A stretch of DNA of 64,000 bases, taken from Apricaphanius iberus. Lineage: Eukaryota; Chordata; Actinopteri; Cyprinodontiformes; Aphaniidae. The notes under the pieces were generated by a model. The model was not told the origin of the DNA, made no database searches, and worked only from the letters and a program-made list of their open reading frames with translations. Position numbers and translations under genes: made by a program. Within the stretch, counting starts at the first letter, position 1. The number at the start of each line of letters is the position of its first letter. This document shows, in pieces, positions 11,717 to 22,511 of this stretch. The stretch covers positions 1,270,501-1,334,500 of the forward strand of contig JAPXFQ010002690.1 in NCBI GenBank assembly GCA_028564705.1. The letters are read 5' to 3'.

Positions 11717-12479
11717 GATTACTTTCCCAATTAAAAAAAACAAAAACACTGGAACTATACTTGGTATGAATGTCTGGTGTTACTTTGTGTTAACCCATTT
11801 GGGGCTATAGCCCAGCACTTGTATGACTGTTATAATATTTCAGTGTTGGATCTGTCTGAATCATCTAGATCCCTGAGAAATATCTCATCCTTCTCTCTTA
11901 ACAGCTAACCTCAGAGTTTTTCCAAAGGTTTAGGTCAGTTTTTGTGTTCATTTGATCAGATTTCTATCTCAATCAAAGACCAAATGATAACAGATTAAAA
12001 ATGGTTTATATATGCAACAGCTTTTTGGACATTAGCCTGTCATTCATCTTTTATATGCTGACTTGACTGCTATACTGGGCTTCACCTTTTCTGTAAGAGG
12101 TTAACATCTCGTGTGTGATGTCTTAAGTTCTTGCTTTAAAGTATATCTAGCGCATTATGTATATACATACATGAATACATAATACATTATTCATAAACTC
12201 TCATTCAATTAATTAATTAATTTGAAACTGGAAGTCAGCGATTATGAACTCGGACAGCCTTAGCCTTCAGATTTACTCCCACCCTAACCTACTCACGCCC
12301 TTACTCCCACTGTCCAACAGGACTGTGTATGACCTGTTGCCTAGTAACAAAGATGGCACTAAACACAAACTAGTAAAAATGTTTCATATTTAACAAATCT
12401 TTTTATTTATTTAAATGAATTAAGTAATTTAATTCAATTTATTTACAAATTTGTTAAAGAATATCAATGTAAAAAAGTT

Positions 12480-14033
12480 ATGTAATGTAATGCCTAACAA
12501 CGCCACCACTTCAGGCCTTTATATAGCCTTTGTATCAGAAAAGACAGAAATCATGTGTGGGGGCCCCTTCTATTTAATATCTATATTCTCCCACTAGCCC
12601 AGATTATAACAGCCAATAAGATTAGTAACCATAAATATGCAAATGACACTCAGCTTTACATTACAATGAAACCAGGTGACTTGGAGCTAGGGTTTGGCCG
12701 ATACCAGTATCGGAAATACTTGCCGATACTGCAAAAAAAAGAAGATATCGGCCAATACCTCTTTTTGAACACAATCCCATACCATTCAATTCTTTCCCTG
12801 CCCAATGTTACCACATACTAACACAGGATGTGATCAAATCTTGCATGATGGTGGTTTTACGTCGCTAGAATGCAAATCCTATTGCCTAATATCCAGGACT
12901 GAAGTTTCCAGAGGTGGTACGAATGCAGCCAAATTTAACACCAGCAAATTTATAATGCATTTGTCTTAGCATCATATGAAAGAGCAAGTGGATTTTATTT
13001 CCTTAGAGGATGCAAACAGCAACCGACACAGTCAGATTGGAATCGGCAGATACCCAATGCCCAGGTATCGAAATTGGACAGAAAAAAATGGTATCTAATT
13101 TGAATCCATCAAAAACCTAAGTGAATGCATTGAGGAAATCAATAGCTGGATGTCCCATAATTTTATCGAACTGAATAGAAACATAACTGAAGTAATCATT
13201 TTTGGCCTAAAGAGGAACAATCAAGAGTCAGCACACAGCTTTAGCAAATAAAACTGCTAAATACTCAACAGGCCCAAAGTCTACGTGTAATAATATACTC
13301 AGACCTAAACCTCCAGGATCACATAAAAGCAATAAAAAGGTCAGTCTTCTATCACTTGAAGAACATTTCTAAGATTAAAGGATGAATGTTGCAACAGGAA
13401 AAATGTATCCCTGTATTTCTCTTTAGTGGGAATTGATTACTACATAGCGTCCTCACAGGTCTGCCTAAAAAGTGCTGCTTGTGTACCCACTAACATTTAG
13501 GAAAGTAGAGCGCATAACCCCAGTTCTAAAGTCCTTACAATGGTTCCCTTTAGCTCAGAGAATAGACTTCAAAATCATAAAACGGCTTAGCTCCAAAGTA
13601 TGTTGAAGATCTGTAGTCACATTACCAACCATCCAGAACACTCAGGTCCTCCAACTCAAGTCTACTAATCACCCCTAGAATCAGAAACAAACATGGAAAA
13701 GCAGTTTTCAGTTTCTATGCTCTCCTTATCTGGAGCAAACGTCCGGACTACTGCAAAAGTGCTAAAACACTGAGCTGCTTTAAATCAAAACTAAAAACTC
13801 ATCTGTTTAGAGGTGGCTTTGAGTAAGTGAGTAATGTCAAATGCATCATGTCATCATGCTTTATTGCTGTTTTGCATGCTTTATTATTCATCCTTTGTTG
13901 TGTGTGTTTCATGCCTACTTGCTGTTTTTAATTTCTCTAATGATGTATTCTATGATGTTATCACCGAATCATGTAAAGCACCTTAAAGTACCCCATTGTT
14001 GAAAGTGTTACATACAAATAAAATTGCCTTGCA
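12480..14033 (+). mobile_element. Jockey/L2-like LINE, 5'-truncated, with a nested insertion
   Basis: Starts in the reverse transcriptase: GPLLFNIYILPLAQII, then YANDTQLYITM, where the catalytic YADD is changed to YAND. After an interruption at about 12684-13100 the frame resumes with LSECIEEINSWMSHNF and TEVIIFG. The 3' coding end has SFYALLIW-type sequence and a Leu/Ser-Phe-Lys-rich end. The element finishes at 14012-14033 with AAATAAAATTGCCTTGC. The same tail occurs in the copy at about 37550-37987. Numerous frameshifts show it is inactive. Confidence 0.82.
12684..13100. mobile_element. hAT-like non-autonomous element nested in the LINE
   Basis: Splits the reverse-transcriptase reading frame. 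Its left end has TTTGGCCGATACCAGTATCG and its right part GGTATCGAAATTGGACAG. Repeated CGATAC/GTATCG motifs are typical of fish hAT-type MITEs. Exact boundaries and an 8-bp target duplication could not be fixed by eye. Confidence 0.6.
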
Positions 14034-15457
14034 TAAATTTTTTAGCACCAGTTATTAATATACTGTTTATTTAAAACTGTGCTCCTATCCCACTGCCCAC
14101 CATTCTTAGGACCAGTCTTAAGAAGGAAAAACCTCCCTTCAGACCCTAAAAAATCTTTGAGATACACCAGACCTGTTCTTCCAATCCAGGCGGAAGGGGG
14201 ATATGTTTGTGCAATGCATTTAGGTGAACCTTTAAATTTGGACAGCCTTCGTCGCATGTGATGTTATCAATGTTCAAAGCAAAGCAGCCCCAGGATTTGG
14301 ATACACCTCTTGTCTCCAACAAAAAATGGGTCTTTACGTAACATCTTACTTTAAATAGAAAATCACTAGTTTTAAGTTCCTAGGAATTGTGAACACTTTA
14401 ACAAAAATGCTTCAACTGCATTTTCCTGTGTGAGCTTAGGCTATACGTAGCAATTAAAGATTTGTTTATTTCAAGCCTTTTTCTGTATTTAACAGCAATG
14501 CCAACAGATAAGTACACTAGTGAAGAATTCTATACAATTATATACAGCATTTCGTTCATTATTACCGCAACCACATAGTGATTTTTAAAGAGCGTAATTT
14601 AAATGACCATTCAGCTTCTCACAAAATATTCACTCCTCAACATTAAGAAGCATATGAAAGCGTTGAAGTCAAAGATGATAATAAAAGAAAAATAAGACAG
14701 AAAAGAGTAATGGAAATATCCCAGGGAATAGTTGAGGGAGAAAAGGCTTTGGTGTGTTTGACTAAAGATGACAAGCCTGTATTTATTCTAAGATTACCTG
14801 CAGCCCTTCTGATGGTGCTTTCGTTCAAATTTTTTTCTGCAGAGAGACTTCACAAAGGCCAGTTTATGCAAAGGTGATTCTGCACTATATGTGATAGGAA
14901 GAAGCCAAGGTCCAATTCAACATGGCAAACAGAATTTATCAGCATTATGAATTCAGTGCAAAGTTGAGAAAAGGAACAGTTTTGCTTCCCAGCATATTTT
15001 GCAATCAACGATCAAACCGCCAGCAGATTAATGTGAGCAGTAATTAGTATTCTCCATTTTGATTGATGTTTAGTGCTGCAAATCAATCAGCCTTCACTTT
15101 GCCTTCAGCACTGCTTAGCTGAGCTAGTAATACACTGGACAGGAAAATGATAAAACACAGACGACTGAACACAGGGTTATATAAAAAATTTGATTTTCTT
15201 TCTTTTTTTCCTGCGTTCTCAGCCCCTTTGATTCCAGACAGTTTTATGACTCCTTTGGAGAGGAGAAGCATCCCTAACCCACACTTCCACTGGTGGGAAC
15301 AACAGTTTTAATAACAGTTCATTACACTCAGGTGTAGCTACCATCTAAATCGAGGGAGGAGGTGGGCTTCTACGGCTCTACTGGGAACCGCGACTGCTGC
15401 AGTTTTCGATTTGACGTCTAGTTTCTACAGCCGCCCAGTTTATGATTTGGTACTCAC

Positions 15458-15583
15458 TCAAGTCATCCTCATCTTCACTTGACGAACAGTCCCCGTAAAC
15501 GAACTGAGACTTAGACTTGGTGAGGATGGGGGAAAGGTTGAAAGAGAAGGAAATGCGTCTCTTACGTCTCAGGCGTCCCACCA
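15458..15583 (-). CDS. akap13: Candidate akap13 cassette exon (126 nt, phase 1-1)
   Basis: The minus strand has a pyrimidine-rich acceptor (CTGCGCCACCTACCAG) and a GTGAGTA donor enclosing exactly 126 nt. The exon enters at phase 1 and leaves at phase 1, so it could be included or skipped between 19424-19526 and 10987-11029 without breaking the frame. The peptide has GRLRRKRRISFSF, LSPILTKSKSQF and an acidic SSSEDEDDL. It resembles the neighbouring 19424-19526 exon (LRR near the start, then LPLTKSVS), which may mean an old exon duplication. I know of no human AKAP13 counterpart. The base before the donor is A, not G. Support is splice logic and composition only. Confidence 0.5.
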
Positions 15584-15849
15584 CTGGTAGGTGGCGCAGC
15601 GGCAGAGGCAGGAAACAAAACCAGGACAACCACTCGTCATTTGTTTAAACAGAGTAAGTATAATACTGCTGTATACTCTTGGTTCCTCCCCTTTTGGAAA
15701 TACAACCAAGTGTTGGTGAACGGAGCATGAATGTTATTTTTGTGAGTTTCTAATTAAAAAACCTTGCAAAGGTATTCCTACTCCTCCAGTGTTTCCCCAC
15801 ATTTTTTTTATATTACAACCACAAACAATGATGGAATCTGTTGGAATTT

Positions 15850-18743
15850 TACAGCTGAAACCATAAGTTTACATACAACGTTTTCTTTCACTGTCTGAAG
15901 TTAAATTGCATTAAACATCTCTGGTTTTAGTCAGTTAAAATTATCATAATTATTTCTATTATCTAAAAGCCATCATAATGAGGGAGAGAATTTGTCAGAT
16001 TAATGTATTATCTGCAAAGTTCAGTAGTTTAAATACATATCGCATTTCTTTTGAACTGTATGAATTGGGTCAATTGTTTTGGGTTTCCTTCCACGAGCTT
16101 CTCACAATAGTTTGCTAGAGTTTTGACTCATTCTTCCTGACAGATCTGGTGGAACTGAGTCAGGATTTTTTGTCCCACCATGCCAGAAAACTCCCTTTCA
16201 GATCTTCTTACAAATTCTCAAAGATTGAGAGCTTAGTGATGGCCACATATAATCACTGACTTTGTTGTCCTTAAGCCATTTCAGAATCACTTTGGCTGGA
16301 TGCTTATGGTCTTTGTCCATCTGGAAGACCCATTTGCGCCTCAGCTTTGACTTTCTGAATGATGTTTTCAGATTTTGCTTCAATATTTTCAGATTATGTT
16401 CTTTCCGCATGACGCATTTCTATTTTATGAAGAGCACCGTTCCTTCTGCAGCCACTAGGTCCCTCTACATGATGCTGCCGCCCCTTTGGTTCACAGTTGG
16501 GATGGTGTTTTCTGGCTCACAAGCATTCCGCTTTGTCCTCCAAATAAAGCACTGGTCATTATGGGCAAACAGGTCCACTTCAGTTTTATCTGACAACAAG
16601 ATATGACTGCAAAAATAAAAATATTTTTCCCATTGTGCATTTGCAAACTGTTTTAGCTTTTTTATGTTTCCTATAGAGTAATGACTTCCTCCTCAAAAGG
16701 CCTTTTAGAAACACCTTTGTCTCAGGGACACAGAGCTCGTCTACTTACTGAGTGGAATGATGGTGGCACATTCCCATCATGTTTATACTTGCATATAATT
16801 GTTGGAATACATGAATGCAGCACCTAAGATTCTCTTAAGAATTAGGAAATTGTTTCCAGACTTGTTCAGCTCCATAGCTCTTTTCCTGATGTCACGGTTG
16901 ATTACCTTTGACTTTCCCGTTGTGTCTACTTACAAGGAAGTAGAGTGTTCCTGGTGTGGCCTTAAAATACATCCACAGGTGAGCCTCAATTAACTCAAAA
17001 GTGTTGGTTAACCATCAGAAGTTTCCAAAGGCATGACTCAATCATCTGGGGTGTCATTTATAAACGTTGTGTACGCACAAAACGGGGCCTGAAACTGGCG
17101 TACGCCACTTTCAAAGCAAAAGTTGGGATTTATAAAAACAGACTTGACGAAAAAATGTGCGCACCTGTACGCCAACTCTGACCCGTGCGTACGGACATTT
17201 TGGAGACAGGGAGGAATCAATTACGCAGTTGGTGAGGTGGTGAACTGCAGCCTGACCGCATATTACTCCTCTCACACATATCATTTCACCTCACACCAAA
17301 CATTAATGATGGATCATTGTTATTATAAACATCCAAGCCAGCAATGATATCTATATTGTAGCTTTGCAGTGAGCTATAGCTCTTCTAAAAACATTTTTCA
17401 ATATTAAAATAGGTAAATAAAATTTATCTCAAAACCTTCAACTCAGATAAAAGGGCCGGGAGTGTGTGCCAATTAATACATTGAATCATCTGCTGTCCCT
17501 GAGCGCAATAATGCTTGCAGTCTTAGATGGGATCATTAAAATGAGCAGGCAATACATCACGTTTCCATATACTGCGGGGGAGCAGTGTTAAATTAAAATG
17601 CAATTTGCAGCAATGTCCGGTTTCCCAAACATAATCGGCGCAATTGACTGCATCCATATTACTACAAGGGCCCCGTCCGAGGAAATTTCCCTACCTCCTG
17701 TCCTACCACCTCCCAGCATGAGATCCCCGACCATCCGCCTCCTCCTCCACAGGAAGCCTTCAGCCAGGTAGCAATTGATCGGCCAGGATGTAAAAATTGT
17801 TTTATTGTATAATTTAAGGTACCAATGGCTGTCACTAGACGCTGGGCAACCTCATCTTCCTCAGCCTTCTAATCTTCGCCATCTAACAGTTGAAAAGACA
17901 TGGCATATTAGTTTGTCTCCTTAAAATATGCTCCAATGTGGTGTCAGCTCAGGTGTACACGGACCCCCTCCAGTAGCAGACCCACTCAGGCAAGTTTTTT
18001 TTTTTTTTTTCTTGACTTTGAGGTCCGACCACTTTTTTGTTTTTCGGGTACCGTCCTTTCAGTTGCACTGACAGTCTGCACTACAGACGCCACATGCTGC
18101 TACTCGCAGTTCTTCCTTTTATTTGTGACACCGCGGCTGTGTCCACCAAATAAAATGTCTCTTCTGATCTCCACTTCACCCACTACCACTTCAATCAACA
18201 TCTCCGTAAAGTTTCTCTTCTTGTTTTACTTTAGTTGTTGCCATATTTCCCTCTTCTTTATATGCATCAATATTCATGTCCTGCTTTGCATTGACCTTTT
18301 ATAGCCAGATTTGGGCGTGTTCAGGGCGGGATATGAGCCAAATTCACGTGCGCAAACTTCCAAGAAGACTGTGATTTATAAAGGGAAATTGCTTACAACT
18401 GTGCGTACGCATGGTTTTATAAATCAGAAATCTTTTTGGCATTCACAAACTTTTTGTTTTGGTCGTACGTACACTTTTAGTAGGGATTCTACGCAATGTT
18501 TTATAAATGAGACCCCTGGACTTTCCTTCATTGTTTAAAAAGATAGTAATAATCCTGTATGTAAATGTCTGATTTTTGAAGACATTCATGAATAAATATT
18601 TGAAATATTTTCTCTCTCGTTATTGTGCCATTTAGCAAATCCAATAATTTTATTCATTCTGACTGATCTAAAACAAGAAAGTTTGGTATGATTTGATTTC
18701 AGACAATGGGAAAACTCTACGTAAACCTCTGGTTTTAAATGTA
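15850..18743 (-). mobile_element. Tc1-like (Sleeping Beauty-type) transposon, interrupted
   Basis: Both ends carry related inverted repeats: TACAGCTGAAACCATAAG at the left and, reversed, TACATTTAAAACCAGAGG at the right, each followed by TTTACRTA. The transposase runs on the minus strand and is broken. One piece (16198-16410) has LKTSFRKSKLRRKWVFQMD and KWLKDNKVSD, matching the second catalytic Asp block of Tc1 enzymes. The element is split by a PIF/Harbinger insertion at about 17048-18516. Removing the insertion restores alignment with the second Tc1 copy at 25313-26758. Confidence 0.85.
17048..18516 (+). mobile_element. PIF/Harbinger element nested inside the Tc1 element
   Basis: Terminal inverted repeats read GGGGTGTCATTTATAAA at the left and, reversed, GGGGTCTCATTTATAAA at the right. 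Sub-terminal sequence is rich in GTACGC/GCGTAC motifs on both sides. Inside, about 17605-17690 (+) encodes MSGFPNIIGAIDCIHI, the first catalytic Asp block of HARBI1-type transposases, but the rest of the transposase is lost. A poly-T tract lies at 17996-18010. The target-site duplication is not clear (TGG is possible). The element is non-autonomous. Confidence 0.8.
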
Positions 18744-19423
18744 TGTGTTCAGTATACAGTCAGTTTCACTGTAATACTTAATACTAAAACATGGTGCAAC
18801 CAAATCTAGTTCTGAAAAACGTGCCGTGTCCTACATCCAACACACATTATACGAGCCTGAACAAACCCTGAACACTGTGAAACATGGTCGTGGCAGCATC
18901 ATGCCGCAGTTAATGCCTAAATCTAATTGTAAATGCATGACAGGACTTGAAAATTGCCATTGATGATCACTCTTCACGCATGGTGGCTGAACTTTAGTTA
19001 TTTTTACGAACATTAGAGACGAATGGAAAAAGATGTTCAGCTGTAGCAGGACAGATGGGTAGTTCTGTTAATTATTGACAAAGGGTTGGGGAACAAAAAC
19101 ACATGACACTTTGCATATTTCTATTTAAAAAAAAAAAATAATTGCATCATGAACTTTGTGCTGATTTATCAAATACAATTCCAATTAAATGAATTTAAGT
19201 TTCTGGTTTTAAACAGACACAGAAAAGTTGCAGGGGTAGAATACTTTGACAGAGGTAGTGGTTTTGAGAACCAAGGCACTGTATAATTTAAAGACACAGG
19301 TTTTTCAATAACTAATGAAAGAGAGCAAATTAGCTTATATAAAGCAAAGAGAGGATGAAAATACAAAGAAATGAGCTGAAATAGTAACTCCGGATTAAAA
19401 CTGATGTCTGGACAAACACTCAC

Positions 19424-19526
19424 CATCGCTGTCTTTATTGCTGATGGTGACCATGGACACAGACTTGGTGAGGGGAAGGGTCATCGAGGGACAGCTGTTT
19501 CTCAGCGGCCGATACCGCCGTAATTT
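19424..19526 (-). CDS. akap13: akap13 exon with the PLTKSVSMVTIS motif
   Basis: The 103-nt exon encodes KLRRYRPLRNS, then TLPLTKSVSMVTIS and NKDSD. Human AKAP13 has SPLTKSISLMTISH at this place, so the assignment is firm. The acceptor is TTTCATGGCACAG and the donor G|GTGAGTG. Phase is 0 in and 1 out. The preceding exon (19852-20029) is 325 bp upstream. The longer open frame overlapping it in another phase is a shadow. The linker sits between the 14-3-3/PKA site region and the C1 finger and is rich in Ser next to basic residues. Confidence 0.93.
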
Positions 19527-19851
19527 CTGTGCCATGAAACACAAAGTTTGAATCAGATCTGCTGCACGACAATGTCAGAGAGGATGTAAAAAGGGTGTGA
19601 AGGTAGGAGGAGAAGGGATGGAACACTGATAAACTGGAAACAGGAACAATAAGCTAGAAGGGGAAACTGGATGTTTGGTTTGTGCTCAACAGTTGCTTAA
19701 AAGTCAACCTGAGGGCAATGACGGCTAGTAGTTCTCTCTAAACGCCGAAGAGACATTTAGGAAATCCAACGAATTAGGCTCACGTCGGTGTGAGGAACTT
19801 AACTGGATCACATCACAAGGATATAAGTAATGGATGTGTTTCTCAGCTGAC

Positions 19852-20029
19852 CTGTTCATGAATTCTGCTGTCCTCCTCTCGCTCCTCCTGCTCCTCCGTC
19901 AGAGACACCAAGGAGCCCCTGTCGTCACTGTTGAGGCGGGGCATCCTGGAACGCTCCAGGACACGGGGCTCTTGGATGGTGGAGCCCCTCAGCTCTTCCT
20001 GGATTCCACTGAGCCCCTCCAAGCTGTAG
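19852..20029 (-). CDS. akap13: akap13 exon with SLEGLSG and GSLVSLTEE motifs
   Basis: The 178-nt exon begins YSLEGLSG and continues to RGSLVSLTEEQEE and SRIHEQ. Human AKAP13 has FSLEGLTG and DSLVSLSEED in the same order. The acceptor is GCCTGTGCAG and the donor CAG|GTCAGC. The first base (C) completes a Ser codon begun with AG in the preceding exon, and the exon exits at phase 0. With the microexon included the joined site reads RRSYSLEG, a basic-plus-Ser motif; with it skipped, QRSYSLEG. Longer open frames in the other two phases here are shadows. Confidence 0.95.
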
Positions 20030-22326
20030 CTGCACAGGCAAACAGAAACACCTCAACCTGTGCTGTAAAAACATTCCACCAGGTCTGTTCATCACATCTT
20101 TCTGGACACATACAATAGTGGCAGCAACAGACACGCTGAAATGCATGCATGCACCTGTTACACACACACAAAGCTGGCTCTGCACAGTGTTTAGTCAGCT
20201 GAGTTATCGCCAGCCTCTCGGGCAGATTTACAGCTGAAGCAGCTGCAAATGACTTCCAACATCGGCATCAGCACAGAGGGCTCGGCAGCTGTGATTTACA
20301 ACCCCAATTACATCGATCTATGACTGGGAATAAGAGGCCCTGAAAAATCCAATGCAATGATTACGAGGGGGAAAACTACAGCTACATTTCAGAATGAGCT
20401 ATGCTAGCAAGCTGCAGCTCAGTCTGCTTCAGGATGGGCTCCCTGAAGCCTGGAGGGCTCTGGCTGTAAATCTCCTTTTTCCGCCCAAGCCTCTGGGGTA
20501 GTGAGCTTTCCAAGTTATCCAGCAAATCATCAGTCTGACACGTTCAAGCATCACTAACTGAGGCCAGACTAAAAGAATCATCATCGTTGTCCAGCCCCAG
20601 CGCAGCGCTCGGCGATCCTCAGGGTTGCCAAAGCAGACGGCCGTATCCGTCATATTATAAAACCTCATTCCTAGAAGCAAATACTCACCCCTATAGAGCC
20701 AGAATAACACCTGTAGCTCTCTTGATGTGAATCAGGAGGCCACTGGCTGACTGACTGGATCCGCACACAAAGAAAAGCATTCCCAGAACAACGGCTAATG
20801 CAAATTAAATGGGTGGTAAACATGCATCATTTAAAAATGGTCATGTGCTCTGAACAGAAACAGAGAGGAACAACAAATCCCCATACCTGCAGGGATTGAG
20901 TAAAACCCCACCACTGATTGAAAGAGCTTCAAGAACTTATATTAACAAATTAGATATTAGAAGTTTTGGGGATGAGGAGAAAAAAAAAAAACAGGTAGGA
21001 AAACTAGTGATGCAAAAAGAGAAAGATGCAAGAGATGAGACATAGAAACAGAGTAAGAGATGGTAGACGATGGCTGGATTGATTATTAAAGTTGCATATT
21101 ATAAGGGGCATCTTTCAGGAGACACGCAAAGATCTACACTGTGTTTCTACAGGGCTATGAAGCCACTGCTCCATTTACTCTTCCTTCTCTATGCTTATAA
21201 GAACAGTTTTGGTTAATTATTTGGTTCAGAAGAGTGTGCATCACAACCTGTTTGTCAGTGCATATGCAGAATGTCTGTAAAAGGGGATTTCCTGCTGCAG
21301 CGCTTGTGGTAAGAGTATGCAAGAGAGAAATCAAGCCTATACCCAATAAAGCAACACCGATTTGTTCAACGAGACAGATGTGGGCAAATGGCTGCAGCAG
21401 CGACCCATTACGATGTGACACACGTCTTAATTAGAATCTGGCTGATGGTGTTAATAATGTGCGAGCTGAGCCGGTTTTATGGCACTCTGCAAGAAGCAAA
21501 ACTGATAAGCAAAATTTCAGGAACAAAAACGTTAATGCCAAAACCGTTTCAAGCTGTAGCCTGAAAAAAAAACAAAAACAAAAAAACACGTTCAGTTCAG
21601 ATCAGATCGTTTCCATTTAAACTTTCTACTAAAGTTCAGGTAAAACGAATTTCAAACACTATTCGACTTCAAGTCCATCTTAGAGAATCACTATTTGAGA
21701 ATCACTATTTGAAGTCAAAAATACACTATCCTTTTTTGAAATACAACCCTCCTGAGTATAGCACAAGCGTTTGACACAGCCAACAGATTAGAAGCAACTC
21801 TATTCCAGTTCATGCTATCAATATTAATGAGGGAAGAGGCTGGTTCCCTCATTGTTGCTTCTTCCTATCCCCTTCTGAGTAAAAGTGCAGGTAAATGTTA
21901 TTTTACAGCTTGAACAACTTCTATTCAGGTTTTGTTGCTGGGCACAGAGTCTTCTCCTTCGGAGCTGCATTCAAAACCCTTATGATGCCTTCATAGTCTC
22001 CAAATATCCCTACAGGAGCTTAGAAAACAGGGGGGGAAACTCAGTTCTCAATCTGTAGTCACGCAGCTGAGCCTTAAGAGTTACACTTCACTTTTTCCAA
22101 AGAAAAGAGATGAGGCTCAGCCATTTTTTTTCTTTCCATGGGGCTTTATGCACATTCCAGCAGGGGTGAAAAGACAGCAACATTCTTCAGCACGAACGCC
22201 TGCGGGGATGCAGCATAAAGCGGGAGCAGCGCATCAAGCAGATGTTAAAAAGCAGGAGCCTTCACATTGTCCACACCGCACATCATGAAGACAAAAAAAT
22301 CGATCCCAACAACACATTATCAATAC
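20030..22326 (-). other. akap13: akap13 intron (2.3 kb)
   Basis: Begins GTATTG after the microexon at 22327-22374 and ends TGCCTGTGCAG. No mobile element is clearly recognisable. There is a small local duplication near 21690-21715 (AGAATCACTATTTGA twice). One coding-like stretch at 20382-20540 (minus) was considered and rejected. Confidence 0.75.
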
Positions 22327-22374
22327 CTTCTCCTGTGAAAGGTCGGCTTCCCCTCACCAGAGCTACGGATGGAG
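22327..22374 (-). CDS. akap13: akap13 48-nt microexon (SIRSSGEGKPTFHRR)
   Basis: A 48-nt exon with acceptor TTTCATCACCTCCAG and donor AAG|GTATTG. Split Ser codons at both ends (AG|C) mean it is exactly divisible by three and phase-symmetric. Its peptide SIRSSGEGKPTFHRR lines up with human SMRVLGDVVRRPPIHRR, lying between the EMN-R and SLEG motifs. Because the flanking exons also join in frame without it, it could be spliced as a cassette. It contributes the two Arg residues immediately before SYSLEG, so skipping would alter that basic-residue context. Confidence 0.88.
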
Positions 22375-22511
22375 CTGGAGGTGATGAAAGACAGACAGAA
22401 AGGGGTGCATGATGGGAGAGATGAATTGTGATTTGAGAGGACAACACATAAGGAAGAACATGACGAATGAGCCGTTTCAGTTGAAGAAGGGAACATTAAT
22501 GTAAGACAGCT

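Larger units (their letters stand above)
11030..19423 (-). other. akap13: akap13 intron (8.4 kb) rich in mobile elements
   Basis: Begins GTGAGTG after exon 19424-19526 and ends with a strong pyrimidine tract before exon 10987-11029. It contains a poly-A run (11696-11716), a LINE with a nested hAT-like insert (about 12480-14033), a candidate cassette exon (15458-15583), and a Tc1 element with a nested PIF/Harbinger element (15850-18743). The stretches 11050-12450, 14050-15370 and 18750-19420 show no gene; 18840-18930 has a short Tc1-like phrase (GTGAAACATGGTCGTGGCAG). Confidence 0.8.

Noticed and set aside
19435..19626. 63-codon minus-strand open frame
   Set aside because: It overlaps the exon at 19424-19526 in another phase; the conserved LPLTKSVSMVTIS reading is the real frame.
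19834..20185. Open frames of 60-94 codons on both strands over the SLEG exon
   Set aside because: All are in other phases than the conserved SLEGLSG/GSLVSLTEE reading.
20382..20540. Minus-strand coding-like stretch (DDLLDNLESSLPQRLG and onward to a stop)
   Set aside because: It reads like protein, but the only nearby acceptor would put it in the wrong phase for the flanking exons, no usable donor follows, and a stop ends it.
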